Notes: a model not told the origin generated them from the letters alone. Shown: positions 51,701 through 63,071, counted from the first letter of the stretch. The stretch: DNA of 64,000 nucleotides from Pseudomonadota bacterium (GCA_021782365.1 JAJXVB010000002.1:1-64000), one strand, 5' to 3'. Program-made: numbers and translations.

Positions 51701-52339
51701 TCAGAAGGAAGCGATGAATTCGTCAAGCACGCCGCGAATCTTTTCTATGGTCTTTTCAGGCATCAGCATGACGAGGTGGGATACGAAATTCCGATTTTCA
51801 AGAGTGAAATTCACTTCCACCAGCAATGCATGGGTCCAGCTTAGTTTTTCGGGGTTGATCAGCGTCTCGGGTCGCACATTCACGGCCATCACGGAGGGGG
51901 CGGAAAAGCGCAGCTCGTCGGATCTGTTCTCCTTGGAGATTCCCTTTAGCTGTTCGGTGATGCCGCCCAGACATGCGCCGACCAGGATGTTGGCGACATC
52001 CAGCAGCAGTTCGGTTTCTGCTGCCTGGTTGAGTTCGTCGGTATGGCCCAGCATGTCGGCCAGCTCCTTGCAACCCGCCTGCTGGTAAATGACGATGGCC
52101 TCGCCCAGAAGGTAACCCTGAAAGGACTGTCTCACTGCGGTCACTTCGACATCGTTTCCGACCAGATTGCGTATGCCGTTTGAAACATCGCTCAAAGCGA
52201 GCAAGTTGATGCGAGGGACGGAAAGATTTACGAAGGTGTCCAGCAGGGTGGCCAGCGATGCACCTGCCTGACCCATGGCGATGTTGGTGATTTCTTGCAA
52301 TGAGTCGCGTTGATCTGAGGTCAGCGGAGCGACGCTCAT
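51701..52339 (-). CDS. CheC-like phosphatase
   Basis: A 212-residue CheC/CheX/FliY-family protein. The phosphatase signature D-x3-E-x2-N is complete once (Asp12, Glu16, Asn19 in ITNIAMGQAG); in the second copy Asp114 replaces Glu (LLLDVANILVG, Asn117), so one site is canonical and the other altered. CheC removes phosphate from CheY-type regulators. The upstream gene encodes such a regulator and overlaps by 4 bases, so this is its probable substrate. Confidence 0.85.
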   Translation of the reverse strand: MSVAPLTSDQRDSLQEITNIAMGQAGASLATLLDTFVNLSVPRINLLALSDVSNGIRNLVGNDVEVTAVRQSFQGYLLGEAIVIYQQAGCKELADMLGHTDELNQAAETELLLDVANILVGACLGGITEQLKGISKENRSDELRFSAPSVMAVNVRPETLINPEKLSWTHALLVEVNFTLENRNFVSHLVMLMPEKTIEKIRGVLDEFIASF

Positions 52340-52704
52340 AACTCAACTCCATATTCTTTCAATACGGACTCGAGAATTTCTGGTGAGACGGGCTTTTTTA
52401 CAAAGGCCAAAGCGCCAAGCTGCTTGGCGCGTTCCTGCGCGACCGGCTGGATGTCTGCGGAAACCACGATGATGAAACTGTCAAGGCCTTCCTTTTGCAG
52501 GGTTTCCAGAACCTGATAGCCATCCATTTCGGGCATGGTCAGGTCAAGAAACATCACATGGGCTTTGCCTGATCTGTAGGCATTGAGCGCTTCGTGGCCA
52601 TTGCTTGCCTGAGTGATCTCAACGTCCCAGCTTGAGGGCAGGGACTTGATCAGCATCTTGCGTGCCATAGCCGAGTCGTCAACAACGAGAATAGGGGTTG
52701 CCAT
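52336..52704 (-). CDS. CheY-like single-domain response regulator
   Basis: A 122-residue receiver domain. Acidic pair Asp9/Asp10 (VVDDS), phosphoacceptor Asp54 (MFLDLTMPEMDG) and Lys104 (FVKKPVS) are all present. There is no output domain, so signalling is through binding a partner, possibly the neighbouring CheC-like or GGDEF protein. The start is not settled: MATPILVV (52704) is the family-like start. It is the first gene of the operon. Confidence 0.9.
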   Translation of the reverse strand: MATPILVVDDSAMARKMLIKSLPSSWDVEITQASNGHEALNAYRSGKAHVMFLDLTMPEMDGYQVLETLQKEGLDSFIIVVSADIQPVAQERAKQLGALAFVKKPVSPEILESVLKEYGVEL

Positions 52705-52886
52705 AGATTTCATTGGTATCGTTATGTTGCAATTCTGACACAATTTTATTAAATCAGAAACCTTTTTTCATCGCGTTTCACAGTCCCGTTTTCAAGGAAA
52801 GTTCAGGTGAGATTGAGGGCGACAGGTGAAGCAAAGTCTGATAAAATCCAGGGTCGCATTTCATTAAAAACTCTTGGAGAATTCGC

Positions 52887-53312
52887 ATGGCTGTTGAACG
52901 TACCCTGTCTATCATCAAACCCGATGCTGTCGCAAAAAATGTCATCGGCCAGATTTATTCCCGTTTTGAGGGCGCAGGCCTTAAGGTCATCGCGGCGCGC
53001 ATGATGCATTTGTCGCGCAGCGAAGCGGAAGGATTTTATGCTGTTCATGCGGCGCGCCCCTTCTTCAACGATCTCGTGAATTTCATGATTTCAGGCCCTG
53101 TGATGGTTCAGGTTCTGGAAGGCGAGAATGCCATCCTGAAAAACCGCGAACTGATGGGCGCGACCGATCCCAAGAAGGCTGAAAAGGGTACGATACGTGC
53201 GGATTTTGCCGACAGCATCGATGCCAATGCGGTGCACGGTTCCGATGCGCCAGAGACTGCTGCCGTTGAGATCGCATACTTTTTCCCTGCGATGAACGTT
53301 TATTCGCGATAA
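52887..53312 (+). CDS. ndk: Nucleoside diphosphate kinase
   Basis: A 141-residue kinase that balances NTP pools. The phosphohistidine is His117 in [11 protein letters not shown]; the N-terminal [13 protein letters not shown] is canonical. GGAG precedes the ATG. The 146 bases before it (52741-52886) hold a GATAAAAT-like -10 near 52840. It starts the run ndk, rlmN, pilW, rodZ, ispG, hisS, yfgM, bamB, der, a common betaproteobacterial order. Confidence 0.96.
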   Translation: MAVERTLSIIKPDAVAKNVIGQIYSRFEGAGLKVIAARMMHLSRSEAEGFYAVHAARPFFNDLVNFMISGPVMVQVLEGENAILKNRELMGATDPKKAEKGTIRADFADSIDANAVHGSDAPETAAVEIAYFFPAMNVYSR

Positions 53313-53321
53313 TTGAGCGCA

Positions 53322-54410
53322 ATGCAACAAAACCTTCTCGATCTGGATGCGCCTGCGCTCACTGACTATCTGGCCGGAATGGGTGAGAAGCCTTTTCGCG
53401 CCAAGCAGCTGTTGCGCTGGATATACCAGACCGGGGAGTCCGATTTTTCCGCAATGACGGATATCGCGCTCGCGTTGCGGGAAAAATTGTCGCAATGCGC
53501 GAGCGTGTCAGTCCCGGAAATTCTTCGTGAGGAATGTTCGGAGGATGGCACGCGCAAGTGGCTTTTGAATGTCGGGCCGGGCAATGCGGTCGAGACGGTT
53601 TACATCCCGGAGGAAAGCCGTGGCACGCTTTGCATTTCTTCACAGGCGGGATGCGCGCTGGATTGTTCGTTCTGTTCAACCGGAAAGCAGGGTTTCAATC
53701 GCAACCTGAGCGTTGCGGAAATCATCGGCCAGCTCTGGTGGGCCAATCATCGCCTGGGCAAGAACGATGAGGGAAACTGGGCGATCAGCAATGTGGTGAT
53801 GATGGGGATGGGCGAGCCGCTTCTTAATTACGCCAATACGGTAAGCGCGTTGCGCCTGATGCTTGACGACAGGTCTTATGGATTGTCGCGCCGCCGCGTG
53901 ACGGTCTCGACATCGGGCATCGTGCCGGCGATGGACAGGTTGCGGGAGGAATGCCCTGTCGCATTGGCGGTGTCCCTGCATGCGCCCAACGATGCGTTGC
54001 GCGACGTTTTGGTGCCGATCAACCAGAAGTATCCGTTGAAGGAGCTGATGCAAGCCTGCAGCCGTTATCTCGAACACGCGCCCAGGGACTTCATCACTTT
54101 CGAGTATGTGATGCTGGATGGCGTGAATGACTCGGTGCAGCACGCGCATGAGCTGGTGAGACTGGTGGGCGATGTGCCTTGCAAGTTCAACCTGATTCCA
54201 TTCAATCCGTTTCCCAATTCGCCATACAGGCGATCGAGACCGGATGCGATCGCACGCTTCAAGGAAGTGTTGATGCGTGCGGACATCATCACGACCACTC
54301 GCAGGACACGAGGGGACGATATCGCGGCCGCATGTGGCCAGCTGGCGGGAAAGGTGCTGGACAAGACACGCCGCACCAGGGCATTGCAAAACGACGAGGT
54401 GGGAAGATGA
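53322..54410 (+). CDS. rlmN: Dual-specificity rRNA/tRNA adenine-C2 methyltransferase RlmN
   Basis: A 362-residue radical-SAM enzyme that methylates A2503 of 23S rRNA and A37 of some tRNAs. The cluster motif is Cys111, Cys115 and Cys118 (CALDCSFC), and the catalytic Cys near the C-terminus is in [13 protein letters not shown] at 53322 is preferred over a TTG three codons earlier. Its stop overlaps the pilW ATG. Confidence 0.96.
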   Translation: MQQNLLDLDAPALTDYLAGMGEKPFRAKQLLRWIYQTGESDFSAMTDIALALREKLSQCASVSVPEILREECSEDGTRKWLLNVGPGNAVETVYIPEESRGTLCISSQAGCALDCSFCSTGKQGFNRNLSVAEIIGQLWWANHRLGKNDEGNWAISNVVMMGMGEPLLNYANTVSALRLMLDDRSYGLSRRRVTVSTSGIVPAMDRLREECPVALAVSLHAPNDALRDVLVPINQKYPLKELMQACSRYLEHAPRDFITFEYVMLDGVNDSVQHAHELVRLVGDVPCKFNLIPFNPFPNSPYRRSRPDAIARFKEVLMRADIITTTRRTRGDDIAAACGQLAGKVLDKTRRTRALQNDEVGR

Positions 54411-55159
54411 GGTTCTTCATGCTGGTATTGGTGGCGGCGCTGATTGCCGGCTGTTCGGGCGAAAGCATCAAACAGACGCGGGATCGGGAGAAGAAAAGCG
54501 CGCAGCTGCACACGGAGCTCGCGGGCATGTATTACCAGCGCAATCAGATGGCGATTGCGCTTTCCGAGATCGATGTAGCACTGAAGGCAAACCCGAGTTA
54601 TGCGCCGGCTTACAACATGGGCGGCTTGATACACATGGCCTTGCATGAAGACAGGGAGGCGGAGGAAGGCTTTTTGCAAAGCCTGCGTATAGACAGCATG
54701 TATTCCGAGGCGCACAACAATTATGGCTGGTTTCTTTGCCAGCGGGGTCGTGTGCAGGAGTCCATCGCGCAATTCGAGGATGCGGTGAAGAACCCGCTTT
54801 ATGCGACTCCCGAGCTGGCTTATCTGAATGCGGGACTGTGCTCCCAGAAGGAAGGAAAGAATCAGGAGGCGATGAATTTCCTGCAACAGGCTTTGCACGC
54901 CCGTCCCGGCATGCTTCAGGCGCTCTTCGCGATGTCTCAGCTGAAGTTCACGATGCAAGACTTCCAGGGGGCGCAGAAATATTTTGCGCGCTTTGCAAGT
55001 GATCTTGGAACTGAAAACATGACGGCCGAGCAGCTCTGGCTTGGCATACGCATCGCCCGCAGCGTCGGAGACAGGAATTCGGAAGCAAGCTATACATTGA
55101 GTCTGCGCGGGCGTTATCCTGATTCGCCCGAAGCCCAACAGCTTTCGCACGGTGAATGA
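54407..55159 (+). CDS. pilW: Type IV pilus biogenesis/stability lipoprotein PilW (PilF)
   Basis: A 250-residue outer-membrane lipoprotein with TPR repeats (about 35-235). The signal peptide ends in a lipobox LIAGC with Cys16. In relatives it supports PilQ secretin assembly. The ATG is inside the rlmN stop; the rodZ start overlaps its stop, so the block is translated as a unit. Confidence 0.9.
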   Translation: MRFFMLVLVAALIAGCSGESIKQTRDREKKSAQLHTELAGMYYQRNQMAIALSEIDVALKANPSYAPAYNMGGLIHMALHEDREAEEGFLQSLRIDSMYSEAHNNYGWFLCQRGRVQESIAQFEDAVKNPLYATPELAYLNAGLCSQKEGKNQEAMNFLQQALHARPGMLQALFAMSQLKFTMQDFQGAQKYFARFASDLGTENMTAEQLWLGIRIARSVGDRNSEASYTLSLRGRYPDSPEAQQLSHGE

Positions 55160-56004
55160 TGGAACAGGAAAATAATCCGGAAAGCGCGGCTGCAGAAAAG
55201 CCTCTGATCGGACATCTGCTTCGTGAACGGCGCGAGAGCATGGGGCTGGACATCGACGATGTGGTCGCCAAGATCAAACTTTCCCATGGTCAGGTTGTCG
55301 CATTGGAAGAAAACGATTTCAAGGCATTGCCCGAGATCGTTTTCCTGCGCGGCTTCGTGCGCAGCTATGCAAGGCTTCTGCAGATGGACGAGCGGGCTTT
55401 GCTCGAACATCTGCCGACAGTCCAGGTCTCTGAAGTAAAGATAGAGCCTGATCAGTTCGAGGCGGAATTTCCGACTGCCAGATCTGCGCGCCGCCAGAGC
55501 GTCAATCTGCTGCTTGCCGCACTCCTGGTCGTGATCGTGATTCTGGGATTCGTTCTTTGGCAGTCCAAGGTTCCGCATCATGCAAACGTAAAGCCTTCTG
55601 AAACAACGCTGACGACCACGCCGCTTGTCTTGCCCAAACCTGAAATTGACGCAGCTTCTTCAGTTCAGGCAGCATCTTCGGTGCCCGCTTCACAGTCAGC
55701 GCCTTTGTCCGTCGAGCCTGCTGCTTCGGCGGTCGTGCCCGCCGTGTCTGTCGATCATGTGGCGGGGACATTGCGGATCGTCTTTGACAAGGAATGCTGG
55801 GCTGAGATCAAGGATAAATATGGCAGGACGCTTTCAAGGCAGGTCAATTCGGCCGGCAGCGAATTGCGCCTCGAAGGCGATGCGCCTTTTGCGGTGGTGA
55901 TAGGGCATGCGCAGGCGGTGCATTTGTACTACAAGGACAAGCCCGTGAATCTCGATCCCTACATCAATTCGACCAGCGATGTGGCTCGACTGACGCTGGA
56001 ATGA
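55156..56004 (+). CDS. rodZ: RodZ-like helix-turn-helix cytoskeletal protein
   Basis: A 282-residue protein: an N-terminal helix-turn-helix region (about 14-85) that binds MreB, one transmembrane helix (about 114-134), a Pro/Ala/Ser-rich linker (about 135-195) and a C-terminal DUF4115 domain (about 198-282). It supports rod shape. It overlaps pilW and ispG by 4 bases. Confidence 0.9.
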   Translation: MMEQENNPESAAAEKPLIGHLLRERRESMGLDIDDVVAKIKLSHGQVVALEENDFKALPEIVFLRGFVRSYARLLQMDERALLEHLPTVQVSEVKIEPDQFEAEFPTARSARRQSVNLLLAALLVVIVILGFVLWQSKVPHHANVKPSETTLTTTPLVLPKPEIDAASSVQAASSVPASQSAPLSVEPAASAVVPAVSVDHVAGTLRIVFDKECWAEIKDKYGRTLSRQVNSAGSELRLEGDAPFAVVIGHAQAVHLYYKDKPVNLDPYINSTSDVARLTLE

Positions 56005-57245
56005 TGAATATGGACATCATCAAAAGACGTCCGTCGCAACGGGTCTTGATCGGCAAGGTGATGATGGGAGGTGGTGCACCCGTCGTCGTGCAGTCGATGA
56101 CGAATACCGATACGGCCGATGCGACTGCGACGACCAATCAGGTGCTTGAGCTCGCGCGCGCAGGGTCTGAACTCGTGCGCATCACCGTCAATACGCCAGA
56201 GGCGGCAGCCCAGGTTGCAAACATCAGGAGCAGGCTGGATGCGCAGGGTTGCCATGTGCCGCTGGTTGGCGATTTCCACTACAACGGGCACAGGCTCTTG
56301 ACTGAATTCCCAGACTGCGCGATCGCGCTTGCGAAATACCGCATCAATCCGGGCAATGTCGGGCGCAGCCGCGAACAGGAAGATCCGTTCAGCATCATGA
56401 TAGAGACCGCGATACGCCATGAAAAGCCTGTGCGTATCGGGGTGAACTGGGGTAGCCTGGATCAGAGGCTGGTGGTGCGCATGATGGACGAAAACGCGAA
56501 GCTTGCAAAGCCCAGGGATGTGAAGGAAGTCACGCGCGCCGCATTGATCGCCTCGGCATTGCAAAGCGCGAAACGCGCCGAAGAGCTTGGCATGCAAAAG
56601 AACCGCATCGTGCTCTCTTGCAAGGTCAGCGAGGTGCAGGACCTGATCGCGGTATACAGGCAGTTGTCGATGCAGTGCGACTATGCATTGCATCTCGGGC
56701 TGACCGAGGCGGGAATGGGTTCCAAGGGGATCGTCGCGTCCACTGCTGCGCTGTCGGTTTTGCTGCAGGAAGGCATAGGGGATACGATCAGGATTTCCTT
56801 GACGCCTGAGCCGGGGGGAGATCGGACGACAGAGGTGCGTGTGGGGCAGGAGATTCTGCAGACCATGGGGTTGCGCGCCTTTTCTCCGATGGTGACCGCA
56901 TGCCCGGGTTGCGGCCGCACCACCAGCAGTTTTTTCCAGGAGCTTGCGCAAAGCATACAGAATCATTTGCGCATGCAGATGCCAATCTGGCGCGAAGCGT
57001 ATGAGGGTGTGGAAAACATGACGGTCGCGGTGATGGGGTGCGTGGTGAACGGGCCGGGCGAGAGCAAGCTTGCGAACATCGGCATCAGCCTGCCCGGCAC
57101 GGGAGAGTCGCCAGCTGCGCCTGTATACATCGATGGCGAAAAGGCGGTGACCTTGAGAGGCGACAACATATCCGCGGAATTCACCGCGATCGTCGACGAT
57201 TATGTAGCCAAAAAATATGCGAGGAAAGAAGCGGCTAGCCAGTAG
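56001..57245 (+). CDS. ispG: 4-hydroxy-3-methylbut-2-en-1-yl diphosphate synthase IspG
   Basis: A 414-residue [4Fe-4S] enzyme of the MEP pathway. Cluster ligands are in [10 protein letters not shown] and [10 protein letters not shown]; the N-terminal TIM barrel has [17 protein letters not shown]. Electrons come from ferredoxin or flavodoxin. It is the third isoprenoid gene in the window (with ispD and ispF). The stop is inside a hairpin-forming repeat (57237-57285). Confidence 0.95.
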   Translation: MMNMDIIKRRPSQRVLIGKVMMGGGAPVVVQSMTNTDTADATATTNQVLELARAGSELVRITVNTPEAAAQVANIRSRLDAQGCHVPLVGDFHYNGHRLLTEFPDCAIALAKYRINPGNVGRSREQEDPFSIMIETAIRHEKPVRIGVNWGSLDQRLVVRMMDENAKLAKPRDVKEVTRAALIASALQSAKRAEELGMQKNRIVLSCKVSEVQDLIAVYRQLSMQCDYALHLGLTEAGMGSKGIVASTAALSVLLQEGIGDTIRISLTPEPGGDRTTEVRVGQEILQTMGLRAFSPMVTACPGCGRTTSSFFQELAQSIQNHLRMQMPIWREAYEGVENMTVAVMGCVVNGPGESKLANIGISLPGTGESPAAPVYIDGEKAVTLRGDNISAEFTAIVDDYVAKKYARKEAASQ

Positions 57246-57285
57246 CACGTAGCGAATGTTCGCTACTAGCTACCGGCTACTGGCT
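57237..57285. repeat. Nested inverted repeat between ispG and hisS
   Basis: Outer arms AGCCAGTAGC (57237-57246) and GCTACTGGCT (57276-57285) pair perfectly; inside, GTAGCGAA and TTCGCTAC around 57249-57266 form a second hairpin with a 2-base loop. The stem covers the ispG stop and ends 11 bases before the hisS ATG, and is followed by GGGTTTATTT. It could end some transcripts or limit hisS expression. The TAGC-rich unit resembles a dispersed repeat rather than a plain terminator. Confidence 0.7.
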
Positions 57286-57295
57286 GGGTTTATTT

Positions 57296-58570
57296 ATGAG
57301 CAATGAGACTGTGCAAGCCGTACGCGGCATGAATGACATTCTGCCGGACGAGGCAAGACTCTGGCTATGGTTCGAGGAGGTGGTGCGCGACTGGCTTGCA
57401 GGCTATGGCTACCGCAATATCAGGATGCCGCTCGTTGAGCCTACTGCGCTGTTCAAGCGCGCGATAGGCGAAGTCACCGACATCGTCGAAAAGGAGATGT
57501 ACAGTTTCGAGGATGCCTTGAATGGCGACCATCTGACGCTGCGCCCGGAAGGGACGGCATCCTGCGTGCGCGCGGTGTTGCAGCACAACCTGCTTTATAA
57601 CGCGCCCCAGCGTCTTTATTACAGCGGCCCCATGTTCCGTCACGAGCGCCCGCAAAAGGGAAGATACCGCCAGTTTCATCAGGTGGGAGTGGAGGCACTG
57701 GGCTTTGCGGGTCCTGACATGGATGCCGAGCAGATACTGATGTGCGCGAGGCTATGGCAAAAGCTCGGATTGAGCGATGTGACGCTGCAACTCAATACGC
57801 TGGGGGATTTGGATGCAAGGCACAGGCATCGTTCGAAGCTGATCGCGCATTTCGAGCAGAACCTGGATCTCCTGGACGAGGATGCCAAACGGCGCCTGCA
57901 CAGCAATCCCTTGCGCATACTGGACAGCAAGAATCCGGCGATGCAGGAATTGATCGATGCGGCGCCCAAGCTGATGGACGAATTGGACGAGGATGCGCTT
58001 TTGCATTTTGCCGCGCTGCAGGAGATTCTGAAGCGTCACGGTGTTTCATACGAGATCAATCCTCGCCTCGTGCGAGGGCTGGATTACTATAACCGCACGG
58101 TTTTCGAATGGGTCACGACCCGATTGGGTGCGCAGGGCACTGTTTGCGCTGGCGGACGCTATGACGGACTGGTCTCTCAGATAGGCGGGAAGCCTGCGCC
58201 GGCGATGGGTTTTGCGATGGGGGTCGAACGCCTCCTGGTGTTGCTGACAGAGGGCGGCATGAAGCTTTCCGAGCCCGATGTCGACGTCTATGTCGTGCAT
58301 CAGGGGGAAATGGCAGGCATCCTGGCAAGCCGGGTTGCAGAACAGCTGCGCGATGCAGATTTGCGCGTGATCCTGCATTGCGGAGGGGGAAGCTTCAAGT
58401 CGCAAATGAAAAAGGCGGATGCCAGCGGAGCCCGCTTTTCGGTGGTGATCGGGGATGACGAGGCACTGTCAAATGAGGTCAGCATCAAGCCCATGAAGGG
58501 CGGGGACCAGGTGAAGGTGGGCGTGCAGGACATGCTTGCCGCAATCAACACATTTATCAAGCAGGAGTAG
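57296..58570 (+). CDS. hisS: Histidyl-tRNA synthetase
   Basis: A 424-residue class II synthetase. [13 protein letters not shown] begins the enzyme; motif 2 is [16 protein letters not shown], and the histidine-binding [15 protein letters not shown] is present. The anticodon domain is C-terminal (about 330-420). A short ribosome binding site is not obvious, so the upstream hairpin may matter for expression. Confidence 0.96.
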   Translation: MSNETVQAVRGMNDILPDEARLWLWFEEVVRDWLAGYGYRNIRMPLVEPTALFKRAIGEVTDIVEKEMYSFEDALNGDHLTLRPEGTASCVRAVLQHNLLYNAPQRLYYSGPMFRHERPQKGRYRQFHQVGVEALGFAGPDMDAEQILMCARLWQKLGLSDVTLQLNTLGDLDARHRHRSKLIAHFEQNLDLLDEDAKRRLHSNPLRILDSKNPAMQELIDAAPKLMDELDEDALLHFAALQEILKRHGVSYEINPRLVRGLDYYNRTVFEWVTTRLGAQGTVCAGGRYDGLVSQIGGKPAPAMGFAMGVERLLVLLTEGGMKLSEPDVDVYVVHQGEMAGILASRVAEQLRDADLRVILHCGGGSFKSQMKKADASGARFSVVIGDDEALSNEVSIKPMKGGDQVKVGVQDMLAAINTFIKQE

Positions 58571-58575
58571 AAATC

Positions 58576-59214
58576 ATGGCGGCTTTGGATTTGCAGGAAC
58601 AGGAACAGCTCGACACGCTCAAGGCGTGGTGGAAGGATAACAGCAATATGGTGCTGGGCATCGCGGTTGTCGCCTTGGTTGCCATTCTGGGCTGGAGAGG
58701 CTGGACGACCTACCAGAGCAATCAGGCTGGCCAGGCTGCAACGCTCTATCAGCAGTTCGTCAATCAGCTTACCAGCAACGATATCAAGCGGGTCAACGAT
58801 GCGGCGGCTGCCGTGATGGACAAGTATGCGAGCAGCGCTTATGCGCCGCGTGCGGCTTTGATTGCAGCTCAGGTGAACGAGGCTGACAAGGATGTGGCGA
58901 AAGCCAAGACTCAGTTGCAGTGGGTGATCGACCATGCCAAGGAAGAAGGTTTGAAAAGCGTTGCCGAGCTGCGTCTGGCTGCGCTGCTTCTGGATGCCAA
59001 AGACTATGAATCTGCGATGAAGATTCTCGAAGAAAAGCATCCCGCCTCATTCGATGCATTGTTTTCGGACATGAAAGGCGACGTGCTGGTCGCACAAGGG
59101 AAGCCTGCGCTGGCCCGCGCAGCATACCAGCAAGCCTATGAAAAACTGGACAGCAAGAGCAATTATCGCAATCTCGTCCAGATGAAGATGGACGCACTCG
59201 GGGCGGCCAAATGA
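58576..59214 (+). CDS. yfgM: YfgM-like membrane-anchored tetratricopeptide protein
   Basis: A 212-residue protein with one helix (about 28-46) after a short cytoplasmic N-terminus, then helical TPR-like repeats. LQEQEQLDTLKAWWKDN is typical of YfgM, which joins PpiD at the SecYEG translocon in E. coli. Located between hisS and bamB, as in E. coli and betaproteobacteria. Overlaps the bamB ATG by 4 bases. Confidence 0.9.
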   Translation: MAALDLQEQEQLDTLKAWWKDNSNMVLGIAVVALVAILGWRGWTTYQSNQAGQAATLYQQFVNQLTSNDIKRVNDAAAAVMDKYASSAYAPRAALIAAQVNEADKDVAKAKTQLQWVIDHAKEEGLKSVAELRLAALLLDAKDYESAMKILEEKHPASFDALFSDMKGDVLVAQGKPALARAAYQQAYEKLDSKSNYRNLVQMKMDALGAAK

Positions 59215-60350
59215 AGGCGGTAGTGCTGCTCATCGCATTGCTGTCTTTAAGCGGCTGCTCGACGATCAAGGGCTGGTTCAGCAAGGACAAGACAGGTCCG
59301 CAGCCTGCGAAACTGGTCGAATTTCATGCGACGAAGAAATTCGTTGAACGATGGCACAGAAAGGTGGGCAGCACGGATGGCCATGTTTTGCAGCCTGCTC
59401 TGACTGCCGATGCGGTCTATGGTGTATCGGCCAAGGGCGAAATCACGAAGATTGATCGCAAGACGGGAAGGGAAGTCTGGCATGTGAAGAGCAAGATGCC
59501 GGTTTCAGCGGGAGTGGGCGCGGGCGACGGGCTTTTGCTGATCGCCAGCAACAAGGGCGAGGTGCAGGCTTTCGGCGAGGATGGAAAGTTTCGCTGGAAG
59601 CAGTTCGTGTCGAGCGAAGTGCTGAGCACGCCTGAAGTGGCAGATGGGTTGGTGATCGTGCGTTCCGGGGACGGGCGCATCACGGCGCTTAGCGAGGCGG
59701 ATGGCAAGCAGCGCTGGTTTTATGATCATACCCTGCCTTCCTTGATCGTGCGAAGCCACGCGGGTGTGACCGCTTATCGCGGATTGGCTTATGTCGGTTA
59801 TGCTGGTGGCAAGCTGATCGCGATCAGGCTGTCTGACGGCTCGGAAGTATGGGAGAACACGGTTTCCGAGCCCAGGGGCAACAATGAACTCGAACGCATC
59901 AGCGACATCACCAGCAATCCGATGGTCAGCGACAACGAAGTGTGCGCGATCGCCTTTCAGGGGCGCCTCGCCTGCTACGATACGGATCAGGGTAGCCCTC
60001 TCTGGACGCGCGAAATTGCAAGCGACAAGGGCCTTTCTGTGCTGAGGAAAAATATCTATCTGACAGATTCAGCAGGCAAGGTGATGGCGCTCGACAAGGA
60101 CAGCGGCAGCACCGTTTGGAAGAATGAGGATTTGCTGCTTCGGGATGTTTCGATGCCGTTTGCCAAGAGTGATGTCGTGGTAGTCGGCGACTTTGAAGGC
60201 TATCTGCATGGTCTTAGCACTTCGGACGGCCATCTTGTTGCGCGCATCCGGCTTGATGGCAGCACGTCAAACGTCGCGCCCGTAGAGATGGACGACGGCA
60301 TGCTGCTGGAAACCCAGGACGGCGTTGTTTATTCCCTGTCCATTCAATAG
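59211..60350 (+). CDS. bamB: Outer membrane protein assembly factor BamB
   Basis: A 379-residue lipoprotein beta-propeller of the BAM complex. Signal peptide with lipobox LSGC (Cys16); eight PQQ-like blades with repeated G-x-x-x-W/ALD-x-x-x-G patterns (for example [15 protein letters not shown]). Length matches E. coli BamB. It overlaps yfgM and precedes der by 17 bases. Confidence 0.95.
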   Translation: MKAVVLLIALLSLSGCSTIKGWFSKDKTGPQPAKLVEFHATKKFVERWHRKVGSTDGHVLQPALTADAVYGVSAKGEITKIDRKTGREVWHVKSKMPVSAGVGAGDGLLLIASNKGEVQAFGEDGKFRWKQFVSSEVLSTPEVADGLVIVRSGDGRITALSEADGKQRWFYDHTLPSLIVRSHAGVTAYRGLAYVGYAGGKLIAIRLSDGSEVWENTVSEPRGNNELERISDITSNPMVSDNEVCAIAFQGRLACYDTDQGSPLWTREIASDKGLSVLRKNIYLTDSAGKVMALDKDSGSTVWKNEDLLLRDVSMPFAKSDVVVVGDFEGYLHGLSTSDGHLVARIRLDGSTSNVAPVEMDDGMLLETQDGVVYSLSIQ

Positions 60351-60367
60351 GCCTAATTCGCATAATC

Positions 60368-61774
60368 ATGTTGCCTACACTTGTACTGGTCGGTCGTCCT
60401 AACGTGGGAAAGTCCACGCTGTTCAACCGCTTGACCCGCAGTCGGGATGCACTGGTCGCAGACCTTCCCGGACTCACTCGCGATCGCCATTACGGAAGAG
60501 GGCGGGTCGGCGCCCGCCCCTATCTGGTCGTCGATACCGGAGGTCTTGAACCGGTTGCAAAGGACGGCATCATGTTCGAGATGGCAAGGCAAAGCCGGCA
60601 GGCTGTCGACGAGGCTGACGTGGTGCTTTTTCTGGTCGACGGGCGCGCAGGCTGCATGCCCCAGGATCTGATCATCGCATCGGAGTTGCGCAAGACCGGA
60701 AAACCGATACTGCTTCTGGTGAACAAGACCGAAGGGATGTCCCGCTCGCGCGTCACGGCCGAATTCTTCGAGCTTGGATTGGGCGAACCCTATCCGATTT
60801 CTTCTGCACATGGCGACCATGTCGAGGAGATGATCGAGATCGCGCTCGAGAAATTTCCGGAAGAGGTCGAAGAGGAGGAAGCCTCCGAGAACAAGCCTCC
60901 CAAGCTCGCGATCGTGGGCAGACCCAATGTCGGAAAGTCCACGCTGGTCAACGCGATTCTCGGCGAGCAGCGCGTGATCGCTTTCGATCAGCCGGGTACC
61001 ACGCGGGACAGCATCTACATCGATTTCGAGCGCGATGGAAAACAGTACGTCATCATAGACACGGCAGGTGTTCGGCGTCGCGGGAAAATCGATGAGGCTG
61101 TCGAGAAATTCTCCGTGATCAAGACGATGAAGGCGATCGAAGATGCGAATGTCGTCGTGCTGGTGGTGGATGCAAGGGATCAGATCACTGAACAGGACGC
61201 GCATGTCGCGGATTTCGTGCTGCAGGCAGGCCGTGCGCTGGTGCTGGCCGTCAACAAGTGGGATGGGCTGGACAGCCACCGCCGTGAAATGGTGAAGAAC
61301 GATATCGAACGCAAGCTGCATTTTTTGGGTTTTGCCAAACGCCATTACATCTCTGCATTGAATGGAAGCGGTGTCGCGAATGTGCTGAAATCTGTGGACG
61401 AAGCCTATGAGGCTGCGATGGCGAAGCTCTCCACGCCCAAGCTAACCCGTGCGCTGATCGGCGCGATAGAGAAGCAGGCGCCGCCCAAGGTCGGTCGCTT
61501 CCTGCCCAAGATGCGCTATGCGCATCAGGGCGGAAGCAATCCGCCTCTGATCGTGATACACGGCAGCGGACTGGACAACGTGCCGGCAAGCTATACGCGT
61601 TATCTTGAAAGGACCTTTGCGGAGATTTTCAGGCTGCAGGGCACGCCGCTCAAGATTCAGTACAACTCGAGCAAGAATCCCTTCGAGGGGAAAAAGCCCA
61701 GGGCGCTTACCGAGGCCGAGCAGCGCGCCGCGCACAGGGCGAGAATACGCGGCCGCAAGCTTTACGGTAAGTGA
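60368..61774 (+). CDS. der: Ribosome biogenesis GTPase Der (EngA)
   Basis: A 468-residue protein with two GTPase domains in tandem, each with GRPNVGKST (about 8-16 and 183-191), NKTEG/NKWD specificity motifs, and a C-terminal KH-like domain (about 360-468). It helps assemble the 50S subunit. A hfq gene, which often follows der in this group, is absent; an HD-GYP gene lies next. Confidence 0.96.
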   Translation: MLPTLVLVGRPNVGKSTLFNRLTRSRDALVADLPGLTRDRHYGRGRVGARPYLVVDTGGLEPVAKDGIMFEMARQSRQAVDEADVVLFLVDGRAGCMPQDLIIASELRKTGKPILLLVNKTEGMSRSRVTAEFFELGLGEPYPISSAHGDHVEEMIEIALEKFPEEVEEEEASENKPPKLAIVGRPNVGKSTLVNAILGEQRVIAFDQPGTTRDSIYIDFERDGKQYVIIDTAGVRRRGKIDEAVEKFSVIKTMKAIEDANVVVLVVDARDQITEQDAHVADFVLQAGRALVLAVNKWDGLDSHRREMVKNDIERKLHFLGFAKRHYISALNGSGVANVLKSVDEAYEAAMAKLSTPKLTRALIGAIEKQAPPKVGRFLPKMRYAHQGGSNPPLIVIHGSGLDNVPASYTRYLERTFAEIFRLQGTPLKIQYNSSKNPFEGKKPRALTEAEQRAAHRARIRGRKLYGK

Positions 61775-61796
61775 ATTCCTGATTCACGGGGAGCGC

Positions 61797-63065
61797 ATGT
61801 CTAACGAACAAACCATCGAGATCGATTGCAAGCAGCTGCAGCCTGGCATGTATGTCTACATAGATCTGGGTTGGATGGATCATCCGTTTCCGCTCAACCG
61901 GTTCAAGATCAAGTCAGAATCCCAAGTTCGCACGATACGCGGACTTGGCATACAGCGCATACGCTATAACCCTGATTTGAGTGATACACTGCCATTGCCT
62001 CTCGATGAGGAGCCGAAGGAAGAAGAGACCCCGCCTGAACCCGAGATATCGCCTGAGGTCGAGGCGATGATGGCCGAGAAGAAGGCTCGCAAGGAGCGCT
62101 TGATATCGCATCGGAAGAAAGTGATCGAATGCGAAAGAAAAGTGGCCAATGCATCCCGGGTGATGCGCAGCATCAACAGCGATATTTTTTCCAAACCTCA
62201 GGCCTGCATGGAAACGGCAAGCCAGCTGATGGACGATTTTGTCGAGACATTGATGGATGATAGCGGGACCATCCTGTTTGCACTGAACGACAAGGTGGCC
62301 GGGGAAGAAATCTACGTACACTCGGTCAATGTCTCGGTGCTTGCGATACTGCTTGCAAAGGAATTGAAGCTGAGCCCGATCGAGGTCAAGCTGGTCGGCA
62401 TGGGTAGCCTGTTTCACGATATCGGAAAGCTCGATATCCCAGGCAAGGTGACGATGAAGACCGATCCGCTCACTGCGGCAGAGAAATCGCTGCTGCAGGA
62501 GCACACCAACTTCGGCCTGAAGATCGCCAAAAATGCGAAGCTGGATGCACGCGCATTGGCCATCGTGAACCAGCACCACGAGTATGTCGATGGAACGGGC
62601 TATCCCAACAGACTGACGCAGGACAAGACTTCACCTCTTGCGCAACTCGTTGCCATCATCAATCTCTACGACAACCTTTGCAATCCGATCAATCCGGCAA
62701 ATGCGTTGACGCCCCACGAGGCGTTGTCAATCATGTTTAAACAATACAAGGGAAAGCTGAATTCGACGATGCTGCAGGTCTTCATCCGGTTCATGGGAGT
62801 GTATCCACCGGGCAGCATTGTGAGCCTTTCCAATGGCGCGATAGGCATGGTGCTCTCGGTCTCGTCGAAAAGTCCGCTGAAGCCTACGCTTCTGATCTAT
62901 GATCCGGGCGTACCGAAGGAAGAGGCTCTGATACTCGATCTCGAAACGCAGCCTGAAGTCACGATCGACAGGAATATCAGGCCCAATCTCTTGTCTCCCG
63001 ACATCTTCGCGTATCTCAATCCCAGACAGCGCGCCACCTACTTTTTTGACGCCAGCAAGAAATAG
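61797..63065 (+). CDS. HD-GYP domain c-di-GMP phosphodiesterase with DUF3391
   Basis: A 422-residue protein. An N-terminal DUF3391-like domain (about 8-75: LQPGMYVYIDLGWMDHPFPL) is followed by a coiled coil and the HD-GYP domain (about 150-355) with FHDIGK and HHEYVDGTGYP. The HD and GYP metal residues are intact, so c-di-GMP hydrolysis is likely. GGGGAG precedes the ATG. It converges on the thiO-like gene with 6 bases between stops. Confidence 0.9.
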   Translation: MSNEQTIEIDCKQLQPGMYVYIDLGWMDHPFPLNRFKIKSESQVRTIRGLGIQRIRYNPDLSDTLPLPLDEEPKEEETPPEPEISPEVEAMMAEKKARKERLISHRKKVIECERKVANASRVMRSINSDIFSKPQACMETASQLMDDFVETLMDDSGTILFALNDKVAGEEIYVHSVNVSVLAILLAKELKLSPIEVKLVGMGSLFHDIGKLDIPGKVTMKTDPLTAAEKSLLQEHTNFGLKIAKNAKLDARALAIVNQHHEYVDGTGYPNRLTQDKTSPLAQLVAIINLYDNLCNPINPANALTPHEALSIMFKQYKGKLNSTMLQVFIRFMGVYPPGSIVSLSNGAIGMVLSVSSKSPLKPTLLIYDPGVPKEEALILDLETQPEVTIDRNIRPNLLSPDIFAYLNPRQRATYFFDASKK

Positions 63066-63071
63066 CGGCTT

